From positions 1 to 52,476 of the forward strand of contig JAJDUH010000014.1 of the NCBI GenBank assembly GCA_022826805.1: a stretch of DNA of 52,476 nt, read 5' to 3'. Below, in pieces: positions 7,903-14,519 of the stretch; positions within the stretch are counted from its first letter, which is position 1, and each line of letters begins with the position of its first letter. Both the position numbers and the translations under genes were made by a program. The notes beneath the pieces were generated by a model. That model was not told the origin of the DNA. It saw only the letters and a program-made list of their open reading frames with translations, and did not search any database. The DNA is from Candidatus Poribacteria bacterium (GTDB lineage: Bacteria; Poribacteria; WGA-4E; WGA-3G).

Positions 7903-8601
7903 CCCAAGATAAGCCTGTCGCACACGTTCATCGGCTAACAGGTCGGCAGAAGCACCTTCCATTGAGATTTCACCGGTTTCCATGACATATCCTCTGTCGG
8001 TTGTCTGCAATGCAAGTTGGGCGTTCTGTTCTACGAGCAGGATTGTCGTACCGTCGTTATTAATCTGCTCAATAATTTCAAAAATCCGCTTAACGATGAG
8101 GGGCGCGAGTCCTAAGGAGGGTTCATCAAGCAATAGGAGTCTCGGTCGCGACATGAGTGCGCGTCCGATGGCTAACATCTGCTGCTCGCCACCGCTGAGG
8201 CTACCGCCTCGCTGTCTACGGCGTTCCTGCAGCACAGGGAAGGATTGAAAAATTCTATCTAAATCCGACCTGATGCCTTGTTTATCATTTCTGGAATAAG
8301 CACCGAGTTCAAGGTTTTCAAGGACGCTCAGGTCGGGAAAGACGAGCCGTCCTTCTGGAACTTGCGAAATGCCGAGGACAACCCGATCTTCTGCCGATGT
8401 TCTGGTAATATCGTTACCCTCGAAGTGGATGCTACCTTGTACGGGGGCATAGATACCGGAGACGGTCATTAAGGTTGTGGATTTCCCTGCGCCGTTTGCA
8501 CCGATGAGACAGACGATCTCGCCCTCACTGACGGTGATAGAAATCCCTTGGACGGCGCGAATTTGCCCGTAATACGTGTGTATATCTCTAAGCTCAAGCA
8601 T
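7897..8601 (-). CDS. livF: ABC transporter ATP-binding protein, branched-chain amino acid type (LivF)
   Basis: 234 residues. Walker A is GANGAGKST (about residues 34-42), then VPEGRLVFPDLSVLENL (LivF-specific), signature LSGGE, Walker B LLLLDEP and the switch region H-loop equivalent VEQNA. It is one of the two cytoplasmic ATPases of a HAAT-family importer for branched-chain or other hydrophobic amino acids. It overlaps the end of livG by 8 bases, which implies translational coupling. The stop codon sits inside a heptamer repeat unit. No livH, livM or livK gene is in the window. Confidence 0.93.
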   Translation of the reverse strand: MLELRDIHTYYGQIRAVQGISITVSEGEIVCLIGANGAGKSTTLMTVSGIYAPVQGSIHFEGNDITRTSAEDRVVLGISQVPEGRLVFPDLSVLENLELGAYSRNDKQGIRSDLDRIFQSFPVLQERRRQRGGSLSGGEQQMLAIGRALMSRPRLLLLDEPSLGLAPLIVKRIFEIIEQINNDGTTILLVEQNAQLALQTTDRGYVMETGEISMEGASADLLADERVRQAYLGE

Positions 8602-9376
8602 CTTCAGATTTTCCTAAATACGCCTCAATGACGCGTTCGTCGTTCTGAACATCTGCGGGTATACCTTCGCTGATTTTCTCGCCGTGGTCAAGTACTGTTA
8701 CCCAATCGGAGATCTGCATCACGAGTTTGACGTCGTGTTCGATGAGAAGGACAGTGATGGCTTGCTCACGTATGGCATATATGAGTTCGATAAGTTCTTG
8801 CGTCTCTTGCGGATTCATGCCCGCAGCAGGCTCATCAAGAAGCAGGAGTTTGGGCTCAGTCGCCAAAGCCCTTGAAATTTCGACGCGGCGCTGGTCACCG
8901 TAGGAGAGGTTCCCTGCTGCTTGGTCACTTATACCAGCCAATCCGACGAATTCTAACATCTCCTGCGCTTGTGCCGTAATTTCCGTTTCTTCCTGTTGCT
9001 GCATGTTCGTGCGAAATACCGAGCCGATGAAGCTGCCTGCAGTGCGTGGGTGGCGTCCGATTTTGACGTTATCCAGCACCGTAAGCTCGGTGAAGAGTCG
9101 GATATTCTGGAAAGTTCTGCCGATACCGAGGGATGTGACTTGGTCGGGACGCAATCCGGTAATAGATTGACCTAAGAAATCGACGTTGCCGAACGTCGGG
9201 TTATCAAGTCCAGTGACGCAGTTGAAGAGTGTCGTCTTTCCTGCGCCATTGGGTCCGATCAGGCTGAAAATTTGTCCGGGGTGTACCGCCATCGTCACGT
9301 CGGACAGCGCGATGACACCGCCATAATGTCTACTCATTTCATTAACCGCGAGTAGGCGTATGGGGGAAGTCTCCAT
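8594..9376 (-). CDS. livG: ABC transporter ATP-binding protein, branched-chain amino acid type (LivG)
   Basis: 260 residues from ATG 9376, chosen because GAGGAGA lies about 8 bases upstream and the -10 box of the promoter lies before it; an earlier in-frame ATG at 9433 would overlap that promoter. Walker A GPNGAGKTT, LivG-typical GIGRTFQNIRLF, signature LSYGDQRR, Walker B LLLLDEPAAGMNP and H-loop LIEHDVKLVM are all present. It pairs with LivF as the ATPase heterodimer of a HAAT importer. The genes for the permeases and binding protein are not adjacent: upstream lie repeats and the divergent dprA. Confidence 0.93.
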   Translation of the reverse strand: METSPIRLLAVNEMSRHYGGVIALSDVTMAVHPGQIFSLIGPNGAGKTTLFNCVTGLDNPTFGNVDFLGQSITGLRPDQVTSLGIGRTFQNIRLFTELTVLDNVKIGRHPRTAGSFIGSVFRTNMQQQEETEITAQAQEMLEFVGLAGISDQAAGNLSYGDQRRVEISRALATEPKLLLLDEPAAGMNPQETQELIELIYAIREQAITVLLIEHDVKLVMQISDWVTVLDHGEKISEGIPADVQNDERVIEAYLGKSEDA

Positions 9377-9408
9377 TCTTGTCTCCTCATCTAAATGTCT
9401 ACTTCTAA

Positions 9409-9438
9409 AGTATACCTTAATTAAAGATATCATGTCAA
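9409..9438 (-). promoter_or_regulatory. Sigma70 promoter of livG-livF
   Basis: On the minus strand TTGACA (9438-9433), an 18-base spacer and TATACT (9414-9409). The predicted start of transcription is about 30 bases before the livG ATG. Confidence 0.75.
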
Positions 9439-9454
9439 TCTGTTTTTTTTATAC

Positions 9455-9680
9455 GTAGGTTGGGTTGAGCTATAGACTACATACACCGTCATCTCACAAA
9501 CTGACTTTCTGATTATACTTATACACTTCCACAAGTAAAGCCAGCGAAACCCAACAAAAACTTTACTAGGAAAACAGCGTTGGGTTTCGCTCGAACTTCC
9601 GAACACTCACGTCTTTGAGGATTCGTGGACGCCTATTTCAAAAGCACGCAATTTTTCAACCGCCGCTCTACCCAACCTAC
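9455..9680. repeat. GTTGGGTT palindromic element, copy 2, with both ends
   Basis: Ends are GTAGGTTGGGTTGAG (9455-9469) and ACCCAACCTAC (9670-9680), an 11-bp terminal inverted repeat. Inside is AGCGAAACCCAAC...GTTGGGTTTCGCT (about 9543-9591). No coding capacity: it looks like a MITE-like element. Confidence 0.8.
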
Positions 9681-9756
9681 AAGAACTCGATTACTGTCGG
9701 TTGTCGGTAAGCGAGGTTAGGAAAACTCGCCAGCATTCAGTTTTTCTGTAGGAGGC

Positions 9757-9790
9757 GGGGAATGCCAACAGGCATTCATACCGTTGATTC
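9757..9790 (-). repeat. AATCAACGGTAT hairpin element, inverted copy
   Basis: Read on the minus strand: AATCAACGGTAT, GAATGCC, loop TGTT, GGCATTC, CCCG. Same family as at 6128. Confidence 0.9.
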
Positions 9791-9820
9791 ACGCCCTAAT
9801 TGCCAATATCCAACTACCAT

Positions 9821-9850
9821 TTGACAATCCCACCAACATTATGCTATACT
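9821..9850 (+). promoter_or_regulatory. Sigma70 promoter upstream of dprA
   Basis: TTGACA (9821-9826), 18-base spacer, TATACT (9845-9850). The transcript would begin near 9857 and carry about 280 bases of leader, including GTTGGGTT element copy 3, before the dprA start codon. Confidence 0.75.
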
Positions 9851-9883
9851 TGCTTAATATGTTAAGGTATATATGGTAGCATA

Positions 9884-10027
9884 GTAGGTTGGGTTGAACG
9901 GGTATCTCCTAAGAAATTGAATACAGCAGATAAACTCCACATTCATCTAAAACCTGAAATCGCCAAAAAAACGAGTGAAACCCAACACATTCGGACACCA
10001 TTAACGTTTGGCGTGTTGGGTTTCGCT
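9884..10027. repeat. GTTGGGTT palindromic element, copy 3, in the dprA leader
   Basis: Starts GTAGGTTGGGTTGA (9884-9897). The inner hairpin is AGTGAAACCCAACAC (9974-9988) with GTGTTGGGTTTCGCT (10013-10027), a 15-bp stem with one G-T pair. Confidence 0.85.
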
Positions 10028-10139
10028 ATATTTTTATCTCTGCGAAGGGCTCTTGAAAAATCAAGACCCGCGCTGTAGCCCGCAGAGGTATCTGGCGTTT
10101 CATTGCTTACACAACGTGTATTTTACAGGACAAACCAAA

Positions 10140-11120
10140 ATGGCGGACACAAGAGAGAAAACACTCCTCGAATACTGGTTAGCCCTCTCCTCGGTCGAAG
10201 GGTTAGGGAGTGTTCGCATCAAACGACTGATAGCACGTTTCGGAAGCGTCCAGGCAATTTTTGAAGCGGAACTCCCTGAAATCGCACGGTTGCCATCCTT
10301 CAACCCTGTGCTCGCCTCACGGATACTCACAGTCGCTGGCAATTTCCTGACCTTTCGAGAAAGACTCGACGCCCTCAGCAACCAGCAAGTAAGTGTGATG
10401 TGTCCCGAAGATCCGAACTACCCCGCACAACTTAAAACGCTTCCCGATGCCCCCGGAATTCTCTGTCGTGTGGGCAAATTAACAGAGATTGACGACCAGT
10501 GTGTCGCTATTGTAGGGACCCAACAGCCGAGCACAGAGGCAATTGACCTTACGCTTGCGCTTGCGACCCAGCTTGTACTCGCCGGGTTCACAATTGTCAG
10601 CGGGCTTGCATCGGGTATCGATGCCGCTGCGCACTCGGGTGCCCTGGCGAGTATGGGGAAAACCGTCGGTGTTGTCGGAACAGACCTTTCTTCTATCTAC
10701 CCGGCGCGGAACAATCCACTCGCCATGCAGATTTATGAGAATGGATGTCTGCTTTCAGAGCACCCGTTTCGAACTTCGCCATCGCCGGGAAATCTGGTTC
10801 AGCGGAACCGCATTATTAGTGGCTTATCAGTAGCAACTATCGTGATTGAGGCACAGAAGACTGGTGGTGCGATGCACGCAGCGCGGTATGCCCAACGTCA
10901 GGACAGAGCACTCCTCGCATGCCGATGGGAGGGGTCTGTTGCTGGAAAAGCAAAAAAAAATGAAGCACATGAAGGTCCACGGGAACTAATAAGAGGAGGG
11001 GCATTTCCATTCGCACCCACTGAGATTGATAAGGTAGTCGATGTGCTATTGCATCCAGAACAACTCGAAATGTACATGAGTGGCACCTCGAGCGAGCAGA
11101 TGGGACTCTTTGAGGAATAG
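10140..11120 (+). CDS. dprA: DNA processing protein DprA/Smf
   Basis: 326 residues from ATG 10140, with AGGA about 9 bases upstream; the longer frame from 10008 begins inside a repeat. DprA binds incoming single-stranded DNA in natural transformation and loads RecA. The N-terminal part has a helix-hairpin-helix-like region (LSSVEGLGSVRIKRLIARFG), and the Rossmann-like core has VAIVGTQQPS, IVSGLASGIDAAAHSGAL, TVGVVGTDLSSIYPARN, ENGCLLSEHP, RNRIISGLS and the late LIRGGA. The C-terminus is short and ends with DnaN-like peptide EQMGLFEE, which might be a clamp-binding (QxxLF) motif, as suggested by Q-M-G-L-F; this last point is inference. Monocistronic between repeats. Confidence 0.93.
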   Translation: MADTREKTLLEYWLALSSVEGLGSVRIKRLIARFGSVQAIFEAELPEIARLPSFNPVLASRILTVAGNFLTFRERLDALSNQQVSVMCPEDPNYPAQLKTLPDAPGILCRVGKLTEIDDQCVAIVGTQQPSTEAIDLTLALATQLVLAGFTIVSGLASGIDAAAHSGALASMGKTVGVVGTDLSSIYPARNNPLAMQIYENGCLLSEHPFRTSPSPGNLVQRNRIISGLSVATIVIEAQKTGGAMHAARYAQRQDRALLACRWEGSVAGKAKKNEAHEGPRELIRGGAFPFAPTEIDKVVDVLLHPEQLEMYMSGTSSEQMGLFEE

Positions 11121-11130
11121 CGGTCAGGGC

Positions 11131-11179
11131 GCTAATCGCTAATTGCTAATTGCTAATTGCTAATTGCCAACCGCTAACC
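11131..11179. repeat. Heptanucleotide array, 7 units (GCTAATT)
   Basis: Seven 7-mers (GCTAATC, four GCTAATT, GCCAACC, GCTAACC) start ten bases after the dprA stop. Same unit type as the arrays at 7332 and 7756. Confidence 0.9.
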
Positions 11180-11192
11180 GCTACAAAAAAAC

Positions 11193-11221
11193 TTGCATTT
11201 TTTTTGGGTTTGTGATATACT
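11193..11221 (+). promoter_or_regulatory. Possible sigma70 promoter upstream of the structured leader
   Basis: TTGCAT (11193-11198), 17-base spacer, TATACT (11216-11221). About 40 bases downstream a 4-bp stem AGCG/CGCT (11263-11275) runs into six T residues (11275-11280), which may end a very short transcript. Confidence 0.4.
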
Positions 11222-11332
11222 ATATATTGAAAATGTCCTTAAATTCGATTCTAACTCACAATAGCGTGTAGCGCTTTTTTCTTGACAACGTTTAAATTTA
11301 TGGTAAATTTACTGGAAACATTAGTTTTTTTC

Positions 11333-11361
11333 TTGACAAAAGAAAGTAACTTTTGTATAAT
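11333..11361 (+). promoter_or_regulatory. Perfect-consensus sigma70 promoter
   Basis: TTGACA (11333-11338), exactly 17 bases, TATAAT (11356-11361). It points into the multi-hairpin region and the lipoprotein gene at 11775. Expected start of transcription is near 11368. Confidence 0.88.
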
Positions 11362-11367
11362 TTTGAA

Positions 11368-11774
11368 AAACCGGTATTTTTACCTTTACAGAGTTTGCAA
11401 TTTTTGCTAAACTCTAAGGTACTCGTTTAGATATTGACTTTCGGGCGAAGTGTATGGTGCTCCAATGGTGTTTCGCCAATAGTATCTTGATTGGCAAGCC
11501 GTCCTCGCGAAATTCTGTTCTCAACGTGTCGGTTCGTTCCTCCGTATCTTACGGAAGGCGACAACGAAATAGCCCTACGTTACTCGACTTAACGAGAATA
11601 TGACCGTAGGTTTCTAAGATCGTTGTTGAATTGTACAATCAACAGCGAGATTGAAGCCGACTTTCCCTAAAGGCGCATTTTTGCAAACGTATAGGGAAAG
11701 TACCGAAAGTTTTTACCGCACTCTATTCGATGGGTGCATTTTGATAAACTTTACAATTTAAGGAGTTAACTCTA
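11368..11774 (+). ncRNA. Candidate structured RNA or long structured 5' leader, family not recognised
   Basis: About 400 bases with eight inverted repeats in a row: GGTA/TACC (11373-11384); AGAGTTT plus GCAA (11390-11400) with TTGC and AAACTCT (11404-11415); GGCGAA (11444-11449)/TTCGCC (11472-11477); GCCAAT (11475-11480)/ATTGGC (11490-11495); TTCGTT (11533-11538)/AACGAA (11563-11568) enclosing TCCGTA (11541-11546)/TACGGA (11550-11555); CCTACG (11574-11579)/CGTAGG (11605-11610) enclosing CTCG/CGAG; a 10-pair stem 11620-11629/11639-11648 with one G-T; and a perfect 10-bp stem 11660-11669/11692-11701. There is no good open frame. It lacks the marks of tmRNA, RNase P RNA, SRP RNA and the common riboswitches as far as I can tell. 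It could be a separate small RNA or the leader of the lipoprotein mRNA. Confidence 0.6.
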
Positions 11775-12431
11775 ATGATAAAATTGTTTAGAACCTTCGC
11801 ATTATTACTGGCAGGCTTGCTTGCTGTTTCTATGCTCGCTGGCTGTGGTGAAGGCGATGACGGCGGTGGCGATGAAGCTGCACCAGCCAATTTCGTAAGC
11901 GCAGCCCCACCAAGTGGTTCAACGATTGCCGCTAATGCAAGTATTACCCTTACCTTTGACAATGCACCCGCTGATGTCACGGTAAGTGCCGGTGCCGCTG
12001 CACCTTCCGGTAAAACGGTGACCGTCAATGGTCCGTTCACCCCCGGTCCTCTCAGTCTAACAGTTACCTGGGCTGATGGAACGCAGACGCTTACCTATAC
12101 GGTTACCGCTCCTGACTCAGATCCGCCGCAAGTCACTGGTGGAACGGTCAAAGATGGTGACAAAGACGTCGATCCAGAAGGTATCAACACTGACGCAAAG
12201 ATTGAGATTACCTTCAGTGAAGATGTATCCGGAAACATCGCGCTCCAAACCGAAGGCGGCGATGACGTCGGTTGGCTTGGAAAGGTTGAAGGCACCACAG
12301 GCACACTCGAACTTGTCAAGGGCAAAGAGATTGGTAATGAAACCACCTACGTTATTGCAGGTAAAGTCTCTGACGCCGCAGGCAATGAAGCTGAGATTAA
12401 AATCACCTTTGTAACCAAGGGTAAAGAGTAA
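11775..12431 (+). CDS. Lipoprotein with Ig-like (SbsA/Big_5-type) domain
   Basis: 218 residues, ATG after AGGAG (11761-11765). A signal peptide ends in lipobox LAGC with Cys24. Gly/Asp-rich linker, then a first Ig-like domain (about residues 37-110) and a second with the Big_5 pattern DPPQVTGGTVKDGDKDVDP ... ITFSEDV ... GKVSDAAGNEAEIKITF (about 115-214). Such domains are surface or periplasmic adhesion and spacer modules. The gene has its own promoter, a 400-base structured leader and a strong terminator, so it is probably transcribed alone and may be highly expressed. Exact role unknown. Confidence 0.88.
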   Translation: MIKLFRTFALLLAGLLAVSMLAGCGEGDDGGGDEAAPANFVSAAPPSGSTIAANASITLTFDNAPADVTVSAGAAAPSGKTVTVNGPFTPGPLSLTVTWADGTQTLTYTVTAPDSDPPQVTGGTVKDGDKDVDPEGINTDAKIEITFSEDVSGNIALQTEGGDDVGWLGKVEGTTGTLELVKGKEIGNETTYVIAGKVSDAAGNEAEIKITFVTKGKE

Positions 12432-12454
12432 ATTCGAGGCTATTTCGATGATTA

Positions 12455-12488
12455 GGGCAGCGTATTTTTGATACGTTGCCCTTTTTTT
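12455..12488 (+). terminator. Rho-independent terminator after the lipoprotein gene
   Basis: An 11-bp stem GGGCAGCGTAT (12455-12465)/ATACGTTGCCC (12471-12481) with one G-T pair, a 5-base loop, and seven T residues from 12482. Confidence 0.93.
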
Positions 12489-12622
12489 CTTTACACAATT
12501 TTGGGAATAATGCTATGATAAATAGCGGGAGAGTTTCCGAATCCCGACCTTAAAAGTTATCAGTCGTCAGGTAAAAGAATTTTTATATCACAGAAAACCG
12601 AGAACTGATAACCAATTTTTTT

Positions 12623-12651
12623 TGAACGGTTTTTGAAAAGGCGTTGTCTAA
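12623..12651 (+). promoter_or_regulatory. Possible ECF-type (RpoE-like) promoter of the sigma factor gene
   Basis: GAACGG (12624-12629), a 17-base gap and TCTAA (12647-12651) resemble the RpoE pattern GAACTT-N16/17-TCTRA. It lies 31 bases before the sigma gene start, so autoregulation is plausible. No good sigma70 promoter is seen here. Confidence 0.45.
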
Positions 12652-12681
12652 ACAATTAGAACACCTAAGGAGAAAAGTTCG

Positions 12682-13266
12682 GTGGAAAGAACTGAAGCCT
12701 TGCTCATAGCCGACCTGTGTGAAGGCGATGAGACGGCGTTGGCACCCCTAATAGAAAAGTACAAACGGATGGTGTATCGACTCGCGATGCAGATTACAAA
12801 GAATCATGCAGACGCCGAGGATGTGATGCAGGAGACTTTTCTGAAGGTGTACCGCTCAATTCGTACGTTCCGAAAAGACGCTGCTTTTGAGACGTGGGTC
12901 TACCGGATAGCTGTGAACGAAGCATTGAACTTCGTCAAACGCCGGGAACGCCGACAGGAACGCACAATTGAGACAACAGCAGAGGCTGAATTTGAGGCAG
13001 ATTTGCGGTATCGCGCGGCACGTGCCAGTGACCCACACATCTATGCCGAAAAGGTTGAATTGCGCCGCTATGTTACAGAGGCAGTCAACAGCCTTTCGCT
13101 GAAACATCGGACAGTGGTAATCCTACATGAGTTTGAAGGATTAACACACACCGAGATCGCTTCAATTCTTAACTGCTCAGAAGGGACAGTCCGGTCCCGC
13201 CTGCACTACGCACGTAAAAAACTCCGAACGCTACTCAAACCGTATGTGGATGCCGGTGCGATTTAG
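12682..13266 (+). CDS. RNA polymerase ECF sigma factor
   Basis: 194 residues with a GTG start at 12682 after AAGGAGA (12667-12673). Sigma region 2 (about residues 20-90) contains the core-binding and -10 recognition segment DAEDVMQETFLKVYRSIRTFRKDAAFETWVYRIA-like sequence; region 4 (about 135-185) has LSLKHRTVVILHEFEGLTHTEIA and the helix-turn-helix CSEGTVRSRLHYARKKL. It lacks regions 1 and 3, as group 4 sigma factors do. The next gene encodes a zinc-finger anti-sigma factor, so this is a typical sigma/anti-sigma pair. The regulon may include the TPR gene downstream and its own promoter (inference). Confidence 0.95.
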   Translation: MERTEALLIADLCEGDETALAPLIEKYKRMVYRLAMQITKNHADAEDVMQETFLKVYRSIRTFRKDAAFETWVYRIAVNEALNFVKRRERRQERTIETTAEAEFEADLRYRAARASDPHIYAEKVELRRYVTEAVNSLSLKHRTVVILHEFEGLTHTEIASILNCSEGTVRSRLHYARKKLRTLLKPYVDAGAI

Positions 13267-13347
13267 TTTTTCGTCTAAATAGCGATTCCTGGTATCGACA
13301 TGAAATCTGTAAGCACCTGAAAGCCCGCAATGTCGTGGAGAATACCG

Positions 13348-14343
13348 ATGAGCTTGAAGTGCCAGAAAATACAACGCCTTTTATCAGACTATATAGATGA
13401 GACGCTTTCCAAACGGCAGATGAAGCATGTCGCATTGCATCTTGACACCTGCCAGACGTGTAAGCGCGAAGCCATTAATCTGAAAAAGACGTGCCATCTC
13501 CTCGAAAATTTCTACGTTGAACCCGAAGCGTCCGATGCGTATTATGCTCGGTTTACAAAAACCCTCCAGCAACGCATTGACCAGAGTGCGCCCACTACCC
13601 TCCAGCAACAGATCCGCGGCATCGGTGCTCGGTGGACGTGGCAATTGTCGGTGCGAGTCCGCCGATACATTGACCGTTGCGTCCCGACCGGATCCATCAC
13701 TGTTCGGCACAAAATGCTGCCCTACTACGCACTCGTCGCAACGATGATGCTCCTCCTTGCGGCACCGTTTGTTTTACAACAGATGCCGGCAGGTGAGAAT
13801 GGGGAACACGCCCTTGGGCGTCTATACACAGTGGCAAAAGCACGCCTGTTTTCTACGTCAACCACCGTTTCGCGCCAGCCCGAGGCAACACTTGCCATTC
13901 AACAGGATAAAGCTGCAGCGCAACCCGCCGAGATACGTCGCAATGTCAGTAGAAACCGGACAACAGAAACACCGACTGTAGATTCAGGTTCGGATGTCTG
14001 GCAATTCACTGATGATCCGGCGGCGGAAGGATACATCCTCGCGACACTCCGTAAAGACAGTAAAGATACGCTTCCCAGCGTTGCCTTGAACATCGATTCG
14101 GAATTGCTAACCTATGCCGAACTTCCGACACAAGGTGCGCCGTGGGAATATCCGACAGCACGAGAGGTTTTAACTGACGGTAGGTACACCGTTTTGCTGT
14201 TACAAGGCATCCGCTCAGGACAGCACGCGCTCCAACAATATAAACGCAAATGGAGCCAATTCGACGGCTTTTCAAGGAAATTACTGGATGTACCGTTGGA
14301 AACCCTCTCTATTACAGAAGTCTACGATTCAATAGAATTGTAA
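13348..14343 (+). CDS. Zinc-finger (zf-HC2/ZAS) transmembrane anti-sigma factor
   Basis: 331 residues from ATG 13348, preferred over the in-frame ATG at 13330 because GGAG (13337-13340) is 7 bases before it. The N-terminal anti-sigma domain has Cys5, His31, Cys35 and Cys38, giving the C-x25-H-x3-C-x2-C zinc pattern. A transmembrane segment (about residues 123-145, LPYYALVATMMLLLAAPFVL) is followed by about 185 extracytoplasmic residues with no recognised fold. It would hold the preceding ECF sigma factor at the membrane until a signal arrives. The gap to the sigma gene is 81 bases, so the two are probably one operon. Confidence 0.88.
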   Translation: MSLKCQKIQRLLSDYIDETLSKRQMKHVALHLDTCQTCKREAINLKKTCHLLENFYVEPEASDAYYARFTKTLQQRIDQSAPTTLQQQIRGIGARWTWQLSVRVRRYIDRCVPTGSITVRHKMLPYYALVATMMLLLAAPFVLQQMPAGENGEHALGRLYTVAKARLFSTSTTVSRQPEATLAIQQDKAAAQPAEIRRNVSRNRTTETPTVDSGSDVWQFTDDPAAEGYILATLRKDSKDTLPSVALNIDSELLTYAELPTQGAPWEYPTAREVLTDGRYTVLLLQGIRSGQHALQQYKRKWSQFDGFSRKLLDVPLETLSITEVYDSIEL

Positions 14344-14359
14344 GTATAAATATTTCTTG

Positions 14360-14403
14360 TATGGGTTGGGTCCCCCAACCCATAGGGCGAGGAGACCTCG
14401 CCC
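14360..14403. repeat. Twin perfect hairpins (dispersed repeats) between anti-sigma and TPR genes
   Basis: TATGGGTTGGG (14360-14370), loop of 3, CCCAACCCATA (14374-14384): 11 perfect pairs. Directly after it GGGCGAGG (14385-14392), loop AGA, CCTCGCCC (14396-14403): 8 perfect pairs. No T-run follows, so this is not a standard terminator. Confidence 0.9.
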
Positions 14404-14519
14404 CTACGAGGGATACGAAGAATTGTAAGTAAATATTCAGTATCGAATTTTTGAAGTTAAATTTATTTAATCCCGTAGCCGTGCTTTTACAGCAGGCGAC
14501 GTAAACAAGGAGAACACGA

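Larger units (their letters stand above)
9377..10139. other. Intergenic region between livG and dprA, repeats and two promoters
   Basis: No gene is supported. In order: livG promoter, GTTGGGTT element copy 2 (9455-9680), a GCGAGGTT palindrome (about 9711-9732), an inverted AATCAACGGTAT hairpin (9757-9790), the dprA promoter, and GTTGGGTT element copy 3 (9884-10027). Confidence 0.75.

Noticed and set aside
7756..7985. Open frame of periodic peptides (FAICYSLFAIRY type) on the plus strand
   Set aside because: It is the translation of a 7-bp array; all frames are open and no Shine-Dalgarno motif is present.
10008..10139. N-terminal 44-codon extension of DprA
   Set aside because: It begins inside the inner stem of a dispersed repeat; the ATG at 10140 has a better ribosome-binding site and matches the family start.
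11362..11774. tmRNA, RNase P RNA or 6S RNA
   Set aside because: No alanyl acceptor-type ends or tag frame, no RNase P core motifs, and no single long rod with a central bubble. Left as an unassigned structured RNA.
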